A stretch of 42,269 nt of DNA from Candidatus Bathyarchaeota archaeon (GTDB lineage Archaea > Thermoproteota > Bathyarchaeia > Bathyarchaeales > Bathycorpusculaceae): NCBI GenBank assembly GCA_013388905.1, contig JACAEI010000043.1, positions 1 through 42,269 on the forward strand, in the 5' to 3' direction. The translations under genes and the position numbers were made by a program. Of the stretch, positions 1-8,951 are shown in pieces. Numbering within the stretch: the first letter of the stretch is position 1; each line of letters opens with the position of its first letter. Under the pieces are notes generated by a model, which was not told where the DNA came from, made no database searches, and saw nothing but the letters and a program-made list of their open reading frames with translations.

Positions 1-1
1 G

Positions 2-694
2 GAAATTGAAAGGCTCCAACAAAAAATATCCATATTGGTTATTGATGATTCAAGCCCAGACGGAACAGCAAATATTGTAAGATCTCTCCAAAAAGAGTAT
101 AACAATATTCTGCTCTTAGTCAGACCGAAAAAATCTGGGCTCGGAACAGCCATAACAGACGGTTTTCGCACTTTTCTATCGTTAAAGCACCCTCCCCAAT
201 GCATAGTTACCATGGACGCTGACTATTCACACAACCCCAAAGACATTATAAGATTAGTTTCGGCGCTAAAAAAAGCAAGTAGTCTAGTTATTGGAAGCAG
301 ATATTGTCCTCAAGGCAAAACAGTAGATTGGAGCATCATGCGACGCGCTACAAGTAAAATAGCCAATTTTATGGCGTTGCTGATTATAGGAGCCAAAATA
401 CGTGATTACACAAGTGGAATGCGTTGCTATTCAACAAAACTGGTTCAAAACATTATAGAGGATTTACATAGCCAAACTTATGAGATACAGATTGAAACAA
501 TAAGACAAGCAAATATTCGCGGATTTAGAATAAAGGAGGTTCCAATAACTTTTATAAATCGGAAAAAAGGAAAATCGAAACTGGCTTTTAACGAGATTAA
601 ACAGTTTTGCTCCTATATTGTTATCAAAGTGATATTCAGAGAAAAATTAAGGCATCTTTTCTTTGGACAAGTGAAGAGAGAATATACTTCCTAA
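2..694 (+). CDS. Polyprenol-phosphate mannosyltransferase-like GT2 (5' truncated by window edge)
   Basis: Family 2 glycosyltransferase resembling dolichol-phosphate mannose synthase (DPM1), which transfers mannose or glucose from a nucleotide sugar to a polyprenyl phosphate on the cytoplasmic membrane face. The reading frame is open to the first base, so the start lies upstream and the N-terminal strand is missing. Visible motifs are VIDDSSPDGT near the cut end, RPKKSGLGTA, and the metal-binding MDADYSHNP (DxD type). There is no long C-terminal membrane domain, as in single-domain archaeal DPM1 homologues. It heads a block of glycan genes, which fits a role in lipid-linked sugar donors. Family is confident; the sugar is not known. 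Confidence 0.85.
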   Translation, partial: EIERLQQKISILVIDDSSPDGTANIVRSLQKEYNNILLLVRPKKSGLGTAITDGFRTFLSLKHPPQCIVTMDADYSHNPKDIIRLVSALKKASSLVIGSRYCPQGKTVDWSIMRRATSKIANFMALLIIGAKIRDYTSGMRCYSTKLVQNIIEDLHSQTYEIQIETIRQANIRGFRIKEVPITFINRKKGKSKLAFNEIKQFCSYIVIKVIFREKLRHLFFGQVKREYTS

Positions 695-708
695 GAACTA
701 GTTTTATG

Positions 709-741
709 CATATGCAAAATGAAGCATAGCGAATGCATATG
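709..741. repeat. Intergenic inverted repeat, 8-bp arms
   Basis: CATATGCA (709-716) and TGCATATG (734-741) are perfect inverted copies separated by 17 bases, just after the stop of the glycosyltransferase. ATGCATATG also occurs twice as a direct repeat. It could form a hairpin in the 3' UTR or be an operator for the downstream radical SAM gene. No T-run follows immediately. Confidence 0.35.
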
Positions 742-823
742 TATTTAACTAGGAAGCAAATTAATTAAAGGTACAGAGTTATGGTTCTAAAAATATGCTC
801 TAGCATTGAAGGCTGTGAATGCG

Positions 824-1903
824 ATGAGTAAATTGATCGAAGCACTTAGCGCTTTCACCAAAATTATGGCTGCTTACCACAGAGACAAGTTATTTAAATT
901 GAACTTCGCCGTAACGTACAAGTGCAACTCAAGATGCAAAATGTGCAATATATGGAAGTATACCATTAAAAATCCTCAAACTATGAAAGAAGAGCTTGAA
1001 ACTGATGAAATAGGACAAATCTTCAAGGGTCTTGGTAAACTTGTATGGATTAGTCTCACTGGTGGGGAACCGTTCCTTAGAAATGACTTAGTGGAAATTG
1101 TTCAGTCGGCAAAAGATTACTGTAAGATAAAGATGCTGAATATAACATCTAATGGCTTTAACTCTGAACTTGTTGCAGATAAAACGCAGAGTATTGCAGA
1201 AGTCCATGTTCCTTTAACATTCATAAATGTTAGTTTAGATGGTGTTGCAATTATTCATGACCAATTGCGTGGGGTCAAAGGTGCTTACGACAATGCTATT
1301 AGAACTCTTGAATCGTTGCATAAAATTAGCAACAAGCACAGCAATTTGTTAGTTGGATTTGAATACACTATAACTCCTTTTAATGTCGGTTACTTCAAAG
1401 CGCTAATTGACAAGTTAAAGAAGGATAGTTTAGAATGGCTAGCGAAAAACTCGACAATCACAATATATCATCAAGGAAATCTGTATAAGAATTTAGAGCT
1501 AAACACTAACCAGCAAACCGTTGATGATTTGTTCAAATCTGGCGCTTTTAGTGACATAGGAAATGCATTGAAGCTTACAAATTCTTGGTCAATCCTAGCA
1601 TGGATTAAGAAAACATACCTTAAGCATGCCAGAAAATACATAATAAACGGATATTCATCGCTAAAATGTACAGCATTACACCATTCCCTGTTTTTAGATC
1701 CATATGGAAACGTATATCCATGTGTCATACTTCAAAACAAACTTGGTAATCTTCGCGACCACCAATATGACTTGCTGAAACTTCTAAAATCTGAAAACGC
1801 AATGAAACTAAAACAAACAGTTGAGGCTTGCAGAAAATGCTGGACACCATGTGAAGCTTATCCATCAATCCTTACTAATTTGGTTAGCATAGTTACAACT
1901 TAG
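824..1903 (+). CDS. Radical SAM protein with SPASM-like C-terminus
   Basis: Radical SAM enzyme. The CxxxCxxC motif for the [4Fe-4S]-SAM cluster is CNSRCKMC, followed by NIW, about 35 residues from the start; the glycine-rich SAM-binding motif is LTGGEPFLR. The C-terminal part holds more cysteines (KCTALHH, VYPCVIL, CRKCWTPC) arranged like a SPASM/twitch auxiliary-cluster domain, the type found in peptide- and sugar-modifying radical SAM enzymes. I chose ATG 824 (GTGA just upstream); in-frame TTG 806 and GTG 815 are alternatives. The substrate is unknown. Its place between glycosyltransferase genes suggests modification of a sugar, lipid carrier or surface peptide, but that is inference. Its 3' end overlaps the convergent gene by 11 bp. 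Confidence 0.85.
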   Translation: MSKLIEALSAFTKIMAAYHRDKLFKLNFAVTYKCNSRCKMCNIWKYTIKNPQTMKEELETDEIGQIFKGLGKLVWISLTGGEPFLRNDLVEIVQSAKDYCKIKMLNITSNGFNSELVADKTQSIAEVHVPLTFINVSLDGVAIIHDQLRGVKGAYDNAIRTLESLHKISNKHSNLLVGFEYTITPFNVGYFKALIDKLKKDSLEWLAKNSTITIYHQGNLYKNLELNTNQQTVDDLFKSGAFSDIGNALKLTNSWSILAWIKKTYLKHARKYIINGYSSLKCTALHHSLFLDPYGNVYPCVILQNKLGNLRDHQYDLLKLLKSENAMKLKQTVEACRKCWTPCEAYPSILTNLVSIVTT

Positions 1904-2930
1904 TATGCTTATTAACACGCCACACAACCGATAAAATGCCCCTCAAGCGTCCTAATAGATAAATAAAAATAAATAGGGACGCAACTATTAAGGCTGGTAG
2001 AACATTTTTCTTCTTCCTAAAATTGAAATTCAATATGGTGAACACCGCACTTCCAGTCAATAACATGAAAACTCCACATAATAGAAACCAAATAATAGAT
2101 CCAGGATCCAGCAAAGTTCCAAAAATAACGGCAACAAAAATAAATGCTAAAAAAACCAAAAATGCCACATCTTGCGATTTGAGTTTCCGATATCTAATAA
2201 ACAGCAATGTTCCAGCGCGACCGTGTGAGAATGATCGCTTCATAAGAGATTTTATGCTTGGTCGGACGTAGTGTTTACATATGAGGTCTTCTATAAAGCA
2301 AATTTTGAGTTTTTTATGGAGTATACGGTAGCCCAAATCAGTATCTTCTCCGTCTGGCAAATTAACATTGAACCCTCCTAATTCTCGAATAATTGCAGTC
2401 TTGCAGAGCATGTTGCTTCCATGAATATTATTTGTCGGTCGTTTTGGAATAACTTGAACATCAAAGAGTTCTGAGAAATGGGAAAGATATCCGTCTGGCT
2501 GAACACTAGTACTAACACATGCTATTCTGTTATCTTGAAATTTCTTAATGCAGCTTTCTAACCACTTCGAAGGCAATTCCACATCAGAATCTACAAATGC
2601 TACATAAGGAGTTTGAACTCGACTCAGACCAATATTGCGTGTCGCGGCACGACCCATAGTATACTCATTTCGAATCAATTGAACATCTGTAGTTTTATTT
2701 CGTGATTTAAACTGCGCAACTCTTTTCGCGGAATCATCTTGAGAATTATCATTCACTATTACAATTTTAATTTCGTTGTTGACAGTTTGTGCTTGTGCAC
2801 AGATGGATCTTAAACATGCTTCTATTGTTTGTTCAGCATTTTTCATTGGAACTACAAAAGTTATTCTTTTGTCATTCTCATCAAACTCACGTTTTTCGTT
2901 CAATCTTGATTCGCCCTCCACCATAATCAT
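1893..2930 (-). CDS. GT2 family glycosyltransferase with C-terminal membrane segments
   Basis: GT-A fold family 2 glycosyltransferase of 345 aa. The N-terminal half shows the nucleotide-binding start ITFVVPMKNAEQTIEACL, then IVIVNDNSQDDS and the metal-binding AFVDSDVELP (DxD). GEDTDLGYR is the usual ED motif before the acceptor site. The C-terminal third has two or three hydrophobic helices (about residues 250-300 and 313-335), so the enzyme is membrane-bound with a cytoplasmic catalytic domain. It probably adds a sugar to a lipid-linked or surface glycan. It lies on the minus strand with the GT4 and DUF2079 genes. MVEGES (third residue) is an alternative start. Confidence 0.85.
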   Translation of the reverse strand: MIMVEGESRLNEKREFDENDKRITFVVPMKNAEQTIEACLRSICAQAQTVNNEIKIVIVNDNSQDDSAKRVAQFKSRNKTTDVQLIRNEYTMGRAATRNIGLSRVQTPYVAFVDSDVELPSKWLESCIKKFQDNRIACVSTSVQPDGYLSHFSELFDVQVIPKRPTNNIHGSNMLCKTAIIRELGGFNVNLPDGEDTDLGYRILHKKLKICFIEDLICKHYVRPSIKSLMKRSFSHGRAGTLLFIRYRKLKSQDVAFLVFLAFIFVAVIFGTLLDPGSIIWFLLCGVFMLLTGSAVFTILNFNFRKKKNVLPALIVASLFIFIYLLGRLRGILSVVWRVNKHTKL

Positions 2931-3014
2931 AAGGCATTGATAATTTATGAATGTGTTCTTCCTCCTAAGAGCAGCGTTACAAAGTTAAATTTTTCGATAT
3001 GTGCTGAAAGATAA

Positions 3015-3034
3015 GCTCTACCTTGCTCTACCTT
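3015..3034. repeat. Tandem duplication of a 10-bp unit
   Basis: GCTCTACCTT is repeated perfectly twice, head to tail, in the 125-bp spacer between the GT4 stop and the GT2 start. It is probably a slippage duplication. No other structure stands out in this spacer. Confidence 0.6.
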
Positions 3035-3055
3035 GCAAACACGAGATTGTCATAT

Positions 3056-4222
3056 TTACCCCAGTTTCTTTAGGCTTTTCAAAAGTTTGTCAGCAAAGAT
3101 TTTTTTATCAAAATTTTTCTTCACATGATTTACACATAAAGTTCGCATGTTTGGATCATATTTTAATTTCCAAAGCTTTTTAGCCATTTTCACCATCTCA
3201 TGGTCGTCCTCTACAAGCCAACCTGTTCTGTCATTCAACACTGTTTCCGCAGGTCCTTGCCGACCAAAACTTAAAACTGGAGTACCGCAAGACATGCTCT
3301 CTACAGGAATATACCCAAACGGCTCGTTTGTAAATGGAAAAAAGGTAAACAAAGCATTTGAATAGAGATCTATGAGCTGATCATCATCAACAGCGCCTAA
3401 AAACTCTATGTTACGGTGAGTAAGCATTTCTTTTGATAAAGGCGTAATTTTACCTCCAAACGCCTTTATTTTAATTCCCTCGTCAGCTACTTTTTTGACC
3501 GTAGAATACTTCGTTTCTTTGCCAAAATAAGTCAAGATGTAATCGTTAGAGGGAGTTCTCGCTGTAGGTCTGAACTTTTCCATGTCAACAGGTGGAAAAA
3601 TGACCCCATCTATCTTTAATCCTATCGATTTGAATAGTACAGCAGTGTATCGAGAATTGGCAAACATCATTTTAGAAGCGCGCGCTGTATTATAAACAAA
3701 TTTAGCATCTAATAAATCAATAAGAGGCCGGGCAAATTTATATGGCACCTTGTAGCGCCACGGCATCTCACTATAAATGCTGTCAACAGTTACAGTAATT
3801 AAAACCGGACCTTGTATATACCAAACATGAGAAGCAAATAAAAGGCAGCTGGACAAGTTTATGGTAAGTCCAGCGAATTCGGTAATTTTCCTTGGTTCAC
3901 TTCTAAAAAAAGTTTCACGAATCCAAGTTTCAAAAAGTGTTGAAGTGTCACCACTAAACATATATTTGAAACCAAGATCAATCAATTCTACATTAGGCTC
4001 CTCAAGTTTTCTTCTCATAGATAGTGAAACTATTGGCGCGACAACCTTTACCCTATAACCTTTTGTTGCAAGTGTTCTCAAAAGAAGCACTACAGGACGT
4101 GTAGGGCCGCGATCGCTAAGCAAGGGATCAGAGATAATAGTTATTCTTCCCTCTACACTATCTATAATAGAAGTAGCTGCTCTGCTCTCGGCATCAGTTT
4201 TATTTGAATATGATAGGCTCAT
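3056..4222 (-). CDS. GT4 family glycosyltransferase
   Basis: Retaining GT-B glycosyltransferase. The N-terminal Rossmann domain begins at RITIISDPLLSDRGPTRPV; the C-terminal domain carries the family signature FFPFTNEPFGYIPVESMSCGTPVLSFGRQGPAETV, an E-x7-E pattern that binds the sugar-nucleotide ribose and diphosphate. Soluble or membrane-associated, it probably extends a surface or lipid-linked glycan. The frame is open to GTG 4285, which would overlap the upstream DUF2079 gene by 86 bp. I prefer ATG 4222, which has GAAGG about 9 bases upstream and leaves a 23-bp overlap; ATG 4255 is possible. The order DUF2079-GT4-GT2 on one strand looks like an operon. Confidence 0.85.
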   Translation of the reverse strand: MSLSYSNKTDAESRAATSIIDSVEGRITIISDPLLSDRGPTRPVVLLLRTLATKGYRVKVVAPIVSLSMRRKLEEPNVELIDLGFKYMFSGDTSTLFETWIRETFFRSEPRKITEFAGLTINLSSCLLFASHVWYIQGPVLITVTVDSIYSEMPWRYKVPYKFARPLIDLLDAKFVYNTARASKMMFANSRYTAVLFKSIGLKIDGVIFPPVDMEKFRPTARTPSNDYILTYFGKETKYSTVKKVADEGIKIKAFGGKITPLSKEMLTHRNIEFLGAVDDDQLIDLYSNALFTFFPFTNEPFGYIPVESMSCGTPVLSFGRQGPAETVLNDRTGWLVEDDHEMVKMAKKLWKLKYDPNMRTLCVNHVKKNFDKKIFADKLLKSLKKLG

Positions 4223-5762
4223 CTCTATAGCCTTCTTTGAAGAGATAAATTCCATCCCAATATATGAGCAAACCATATTTTCCACTAGTTAATATTCCCT
4301 CAACGTATTCTGGGAATGGCGGTTGTTCACCGTACATCATTTGATATTCTTTGGCCAATGCGGAATTCTCGTACCAATAAGACGCCGTATCAATGAGGAT
4401 GTACTCGACAGGTGTAGTATTGTAATAGACGTATGCAGGTAACCTATGACTTAGATGTGGAAAAATCTCTCGCTGCGTCAAAACGCTGGCATTTGGTGGT
4501 ATATAACTAAGAGTTTCCAATAACGCTAGCCTATGATAATTGATTATTGGCTTACTTTGCTCATCAGTTCCCAAAAGGCCCGAGATAGACGGAACCAAGC
4601 TAAAAAAGATTACACCCATAACAACAGCGCTGATCAATAGCAGTCTAGTATGCGAATGTATCCATTCAATATTTAAAGCGCCAAGCCTGCTTTTGTTGAA
4701 ACCAAGCTTTTTCATTCCATAAATTGCTGATATAAAAATGCCGGGTACAAGTAAGCCAGAATATTGATAAGAAATTGAATAATAGTTTGGGCTATCTGCT
4801 AATAGATATATCATAAGTGTAGGCGAAAAAAGTAGTATGGTTTTGATGTCAACAAATGAGAGAAATGCGACAGGTAAAAATAGAGCTAACAAGAAAATAA
4901 TCTTTGTTAAGTAGTCAGAAAACAGAACTTGAAAAAAAAGAAGAGGATTTGTAACTACGGTTTTAACTATGTTTAACAATCCTCCATTACCGCCAAGACG
5001 CCCAAATGCATTTCCGAAATGGACATACCCACTGGAAGTTAAACCAGCGTAACCGTCAACTTGAAGGAAATACTGTATTATTTGTAGCGAAAATAAAAAC
5101 CATAAAAAGCCTAAAATTATGGTGACCAACGGTGTCAAGATCTCCTTGGATACAGGACGTTTAAAGAGCAATTTTCTATTAACTATAAGAAAATACAAGC
5201 CTAAAGAAATTATTACTAAAGAAACGTCTTCTTTGGTCATTAAGGCCAAAAGTAAAAAGAAGAAATATGGAAGAGTTTTGTCTTTTTTGTAATAGTAGAA
5301 CGACATCAAAATGAAGAAAGGTACGAAGTTTTCTGGATGAAAATCGAACCAGTTTGCTCCATGTAAAGCTGGATAAAGCAAGTATAAGAAGGGAAATAAT
5401 ATCGCGAAGTGGTTTTTCAACTCTTGCTTACTTATTAAATACAAGGGTATAGCTCCAAATCCTAGAAGAATCGACTTTAAAACAAGTAATGTGACTGGGC
5501 TCTCGAATAGTGCATATATGGGCAGAAGTAGGAACAATATTGGTCTGAAGTGAACGTGGAAATGGCTCCCAAACTCGACATTATTATAGAACAATTTCTT
5601 TGCGTGCAGAGTTGTCCACATCGATTGGGAAAATTCTCCTAGATCCCATGCCGTTGCAACAAAAGAATAATATCTGAGAGTAGTTAAAAATGAAAATACT
5701 GATATATAGACTATTGTGGCTAAAAAAACTGGAGATTTAATGAAATTTTTGTCAATTCTCAA
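4200..5762 (-). CDS. DUF2079 multi-pass membrane protein
   Basis: Polytopic membrane protein of 520 aa matching DUF2079, a family regarded as GT-C-like. Seen: an N-terminal helix, then AWDLGEFSQSMW with its acidic residue just after the first transmembrane segment, as expected for the GT-C first loop; HFHVHFRP; WFDFHPENFVPFF; TKEDVS; then about nine more hydrophobic helices and a soluble C-terminal tail of about 120 residues containing LTQREIFPHLSHR. GT-C enzymes use polyprenyl-phosphate sugars on the outer membrane face, matching the DPM1-like gene nearby, but no reaction is proven for the family. The start is TTG with GGAAAGG about 11 bases upstream; a TATA-like GGTTATAAAC lies near 5801-5810 on this strand. 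Confidence 0.82.
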   Translation of the reverse strand: MRIDKNFIKSPVFLATIVYISVFSFLTTLRYYSFVATAWDLGEFSQSMWTTLHAKKLFYNNVEFGSHFHVHFRPILFLLLPIYALFESPVTLLVLKSILLGFGAIPLYLISKQELKNHFAILFPFLYLLYPALHGANWFDFHPENFVPFFILMSFYYYKKDKTLPYFFFLLLALMTKEDVSLVIISLGLYFLIVNRKLLFKRPVSKEILTPLVTIILGFLWFLFSLQIIQYFLQVDGYAGLTSSGYVHFGNAFGRLGGNGGLLNIVKTVVTNPLLFFQVLFSDYLTKIIFLLALFLPVAFLSFVDIKTILLFSPTLMIYLLADSPNYYSISYQYSGLLVPGIFISAIYGMKKLGFNKSRLGALNIEWIHSHTRLLLISAVVMGVIFFSLVPSISGLLGTDEQSKPIINYHRLALLETLSYIPPNASVLTQREIFPHLSHRLPAYVYYNTTPVEYILIDTASYWYENSALAKEYQMMYGEQPPFPEYVEGILTSGKYGLLIYWDGIYLFKEGYRDEPIIFK

Positions 5763-5883
5763 TGGTATTACGCCTTTCCTTTTTATTGACCAACAAATGA
5801 GTTTATAACCTTTTACGATTGTTAACTTTACTTAAAAACCATCTAATTGCTATATATCATTTTAACATGCCCGTAAATTAAGA

Positions 5884-5892
5884 TATTTATAA
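5884..5892 (+). promoter_or_regulatory. TATA box for priS-gins51
   Basis: TATTTATAA lies about 80 bases upstream of the priS start in a divergent intergenic region with the DUF2079 gene. A transcript starting about 25 bases downstream would have a leader of roughly 50 bases, consistent with the GGTGA ribosome-binding site at 5953-5957. Confidence 0.5.
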
Positions 5893-5966
5893 GCCAGCAT
5901 CTTTAATATCAAGTGTGCTCTTAATACGCGAGTCATCAACTGCGAGAACAGTGGTGAATAGTAAAA

Positions 5967-7214
5967 GTGTGCTCATTCTCGTCGCGTTTTGTGAACGACA
6001 AGTTTTCTGAATACTATAAGGGTCAATCTTCTACTATTCAACCTCCAAGTTCTATTGAAAAACGTGAATTTGGTTTTCTTCTATTTGACGAGAAAATCAT
6101 GTTGAGACATAAACGCTTTAAAACTCCAGATGCCTTGCGAGTCTTTTTTTCATCATTTGCTTTCTCTGACGCCTATTATTCGTGTGCTTATTACGAGGAT
6201 CCAGAGGCGGAGATGGAAAAGAAAGGTTGGTTGGGCGCTGACTTAATTTTCGACATAGATGCGGATCATATTCCAGCTGGTTGTAGTAAAACCCATGATA
6301 GATGGGCTTGCAACAATTGCGGTTTCACTGGTAGGGGCGTATCGCCTGAAAGATGCCCAATTTGCGGTAGTCAAAAGTTTAAGGTTGACACATGGCTTTG
6401 TGACATCTGTTTAGGATCTGCAAAGACTGAAACTTTGAAACTTTTTGGCATGTTAACGATGGATTTTGGCTTCCATGAAAGTGAGGTTAAATTGTTTTTT
6501 TCAGGGCATCGTGGTTATCACGTGCATATTGAAAACGAGACGGTTAAGACACTTGATTCCTCTGCTCGAAAAGAAATTGTTGACTATGTTTGCGGATTAG
6601 GAATCGACGCTGCTTTTCGAAGAAACTATGAGAGAGGTTTGAAATCGCCAAGTATTTTGAAAAGTCTAAGCTCGAATAGTTCTGGCTGGCATAGGCGAAT
6701 CGTCAGTGGTATACGCAATCTTATTCTTAATATCGATATTCAAAATTACAAGAACATGGGACTGAAAAAGAATATTACTGAAATAATAGTGAAAAATAAG
6801 GATATGTTACTGAAGAAATTGGAAAATGGAAAAACAATCGATTTAATAAGGGAAATAAGCTTAAAGAATTGGGAGAAAATCATCAAGTGCTGCATAAACT
6901 TTCAATCAGTAAAAGTAGACACTGTTGTTACAACGGATATCCATCGCTTGATTAGGCTGGCTAATACTTTACATGGTAAGACGGGGCTTAAAAAAGTTCA
7001 AGTTCCATTTTCAAACATTGAAGATTTTGATCCTTTTAAAAGTGCAGTAGCCTTTAATCATGGACGCGTAAGCGTGTTTGTTTCTGATGTACCTGAGTTT
7101 AGAATGGGCGATGAAACATTTGGACCTTATAAGAACCAAAAGGTGGAATTACCAACTGCGGCAGCTGTGTTGCTCATTTGTAAAGGTAGGGCTGAGGTGT
7201 TAACGGATGTATAA
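5967..7214 (+). CDS. priS: DNA primase catalytic (small) subunit PriS
   Basis: Archaeo-eukaryotic primase catalytic subunit of 415 aa, which makes RNA or DNA primers for replication with PriL (not in this window). The catalytic acidic motif is FDIDAD (D96, D98). A zinc-binding insert follows with CNNC (115/118), CPIC (130/133) and a further CDIC pair (145/148). SGHRGYHVHIEN at 179-190 is the nucleotide-binding SxH motif region. The GTG start has a good GGTGA site 9 bases upstream. Length and motif order are normal. It overlaps gins51 by 8 bp, so the two are almost certainly co-translated. Confidence 0.95.
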   Translation: MCSFSSRFVNDKFSEYYKGQSSTIQPPSSIEKREFGFLLFDEKIMLRHKRFKTPDALRVFFSSFAFSDAYYSCAYYEDPEAEMEKKGWLGADLIFDIDADHIPAGCSKTHDRWACNNCGFTGRGVSPERCPICGSQKFKVDTWLCDICLGSAKTETLKLFGMLTMDFGFHESEVKLFFSGHRGYHVHIENETVKTLDSSARKEIVDYVCGLGIDAAFRRNYERGLKSPSILKSLSSNSSGWHRRIVSGIRNLILNIDIQNYKNMGLKKNITEIIVKNKDMLLKKLENGKTIDLIREISLKNWEKIIKCCINFQSVKVDTVVTTDIHRLIRLANTLHGKTGLKKVQVPFSNIEDFDPFKSAVAFNHGRVSVFVSDVPEFRMGDETFGPYKNQKVELPTAAAVLLICKGRAEVLTDV

Positions 7215-7761
7215 TGAATTATACTATGCATGGAAAAGAGAGCTTGAAAACACAGAACTGCAAAAACTTTCTTCCGATTTCTATTCCAAAATTGCTGATT
7301 ATGTGATGAAATCTAGAGAAGAAAGTCGGATGCTTGACAAAAGAACGGTAAAGGCATATCTTCTTAGGAAAGAGATGGAGAATGCTAAACGTATGATTAA
7401 TGATTTGGTTTGGATGCGTTACAAAAAATTGATTAGAAAGGTTTCTATTGGCGCAAGAATTCCTGTTGATGCTCTGACAACAGAAGAAGCGAAAATTTTC
7501 GCGGGAATATCCCCTTTCACTGAGGCTTATATTAGACTTACTAAAGACATCCTTAGCGGTCATATGTTGCAGGGAATTGCTGAACAAAGCCGCAAACGAG
7601 ATGTCTTACGTTTCTTAAGGGAGATTCCAGCAATAATTGGTGTAGACATGAAGACTTATGGACATTTCAAACCTGATGATGTCGCATCATTACCTATAGA
7701 GAATGCCAAAATCATGGTCACACAAAAATTAGCTGAAAGAATCGAAATTAACTATGCGTGA
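7207..7761 (+). CDS. gins51: GINS complex subunit Gins51 (Gins15 type)
   Basis: 184-aa protein with the A-then-B domain order of archaeal Gins51/Gins15. The first about 120 residues are an alpha-helical A domain; the C-terminal B domain reads FLREIPAIIGVDMKTYGHFKPDDVASLP and ends in an I-V-type strand and AERI, the typical Psf1/Sld5-like small beta domain. GINS joins MCM and a Cdc45/RecJ-like protein in the replicative helicase and contacts primase. GAGGTG sits 7 bases before the ATG, inside the end of priS, and the genes overlap by 8 bp. It is convergent with the next gene (14-bp overlap). The family call comes from pattern recognition plus linkage to priS. Confidence 0.85.
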   Translation: MYNELYYAWKRELENTELQKLSSDFYSKIADYVMKSREESRMLDKRTVKAYLLRKEMENAKRMINDLVWMRYKKLIRKVSIGARIPVDALTTEEAKIFAGISPFTEAYIRLTKDILSGHMLQGIAEQSRKRDVLRFLREIPAIIGVDMKTYGHFKPDDVASLPIENAKIMVTQKLAERIEINYA

Positions 7762-8773
7762 TCAGCAGGCTGCCTATCCTAAAGCTCTGTTTCTTGATTT
7801 TTCCCCATAATGTTCGACTTCCAATTATGATTAATGGGTAAGATGTGATCCAAGTTATCGAATATAGTTGACCATAAAAATCATGAAAACTCATAAAATC
7901 ACCTTTGTTTATTGCAATAAGAAAAATCGTAACTATCCTTAAAATGTTAATAAAATATGTTATTACAGCACCAATTGCGAAATATGCTATCTTTTGTTTT
8001 AATGGGATAGAACTCTGCCTCAAAAAAAGGAGAATTATAATAGTATAGACTATTAGACTTTCTATACCAGCACATGGCCAACCTATCCCAAAGCTAGCTA
8101 CCATTGATGGATTTTTTGGGTTCCAAGCAGCTAAACGTGGTAGCCAACCGTAGTAAGAACTTGTTATGAAAGTGACGCTTGTTTCATATCCTATAAAATT
8201 GAGAAGGCCTGCCGAGAGTTGGGTTGTTGCCGGAACAAGGAGTTGAAATGGAGTGAACCTTCCCCAAGGATAAAGAGTATCTATTGTATATATGATTCCA
8301 ATAATGCCTAAGAAAGATATAGGTACATAGAAGTTAAGTAAACCATCAATTCCATGCATGAGCGCAATAGTTAGGACAAAGAGTACTGTGAAAACCAGAT
8401 ACTCCATAGAAAGTGGCAACCAATATATCCAATCTACCTTTATAACTCTAGCTAAATCCAGGATCCTAGCGTACAATCCACCATAGTTTACAATAATTGT
8501 GTATAATGTGGGAAGTGCTAAAGATATAATGAAAGCGGCGGTTCGCAACGATTTGAATTTGCTCAACTTGATTGTTTGGTTTTCTCCCCAACTTAATATA
8601 ATCTCCAGAGAAACTAGCCATAAAAAGAAAAGATAGTAGGTTCGCCCTTTCCATGTTGTCTCGAAAGACGCTGAGTCTACAAAGTACAAAATTAGAAACG
8701 GTATAATAAACAATAACAATGGCGTAATCTTTAGGATTAAAATCTTTCGTGATGTTGCACTTTGCATCAGCAT
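7748..8773 (-). CDS. Archaeosortase/exosortase family protein
   Basis: Multi-pass membrane protein (341 aa, about eight helices) with the three conserved catalytic residues of the exosortase/archaeosortase family: Cys234 in GWPCAGIESL, Arg279 in FINILRI and His297 in FHDFYGQ. These transpeptidase-like enzymes process proteins carrying a C-terminal sorting tripartite tail (motif, one helix, basic cluster), often coupled to lipid attachment, at the outer membrane face. GWPCAGxxSL most resembles the thaumarchaeal-type subgroup, by recollection rather than alignment. No sorted substrate is adjacent; it sits alone, convergent with gins51. ATG 8773 and ATG 8767 are both possible starts. Confidence 0.85.
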   Translation of the reverse strand: MLMQSATSRKILILKITPLLLFIIPFLILYFVDSASFETTWKGRTYYLFFLWLVSLEIILSWGENQTIKLSKFKSLRTAAFIISLALPTLYTIIVNYGGLYARILDLARVIKVDWIYWLPLSMEYLVFTVLFVLTIALMHGIDGLLNFYVPISFLGIIGIIYTIDTLYPWGRFTPFQLLVPATTQLSAGLLNFIGYETSVTFITSSYYGWLPRLAAWNPKNPSMVASFGIGWPCAGIESLIVYTIIILLFLRQSSIPLKQKIAYFAIGAVITYFINILRIVTIFLIAINKGDFMSFHDFYGQLYSITWITSYPLIIIGSRTLWGKIKKQSFRIGSLLITHS

Positions 8774-8951
8774 TTTCCCGCTTAAAGATTCTATATAATT
8801 CTTTAGCAGTTATTTAAATGATATCTAGTTATTATTTGCATTATAAATTTTCGTTAGTTTTACCATCGTTTGAAAACAGCTTATCTTAGATTGGAAAATC
8901 TTTAATGTAAGGGCTGTTCAATACTAGTAATTTGATTGAGGATAATTGAAA

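Noticed and set aside
709-741. Inverted repeat as an intrinsic terminator
   Set aside because: No U-run follows and archaea do not generally need hairpins for termination; kept only as a low-confidence repeat.
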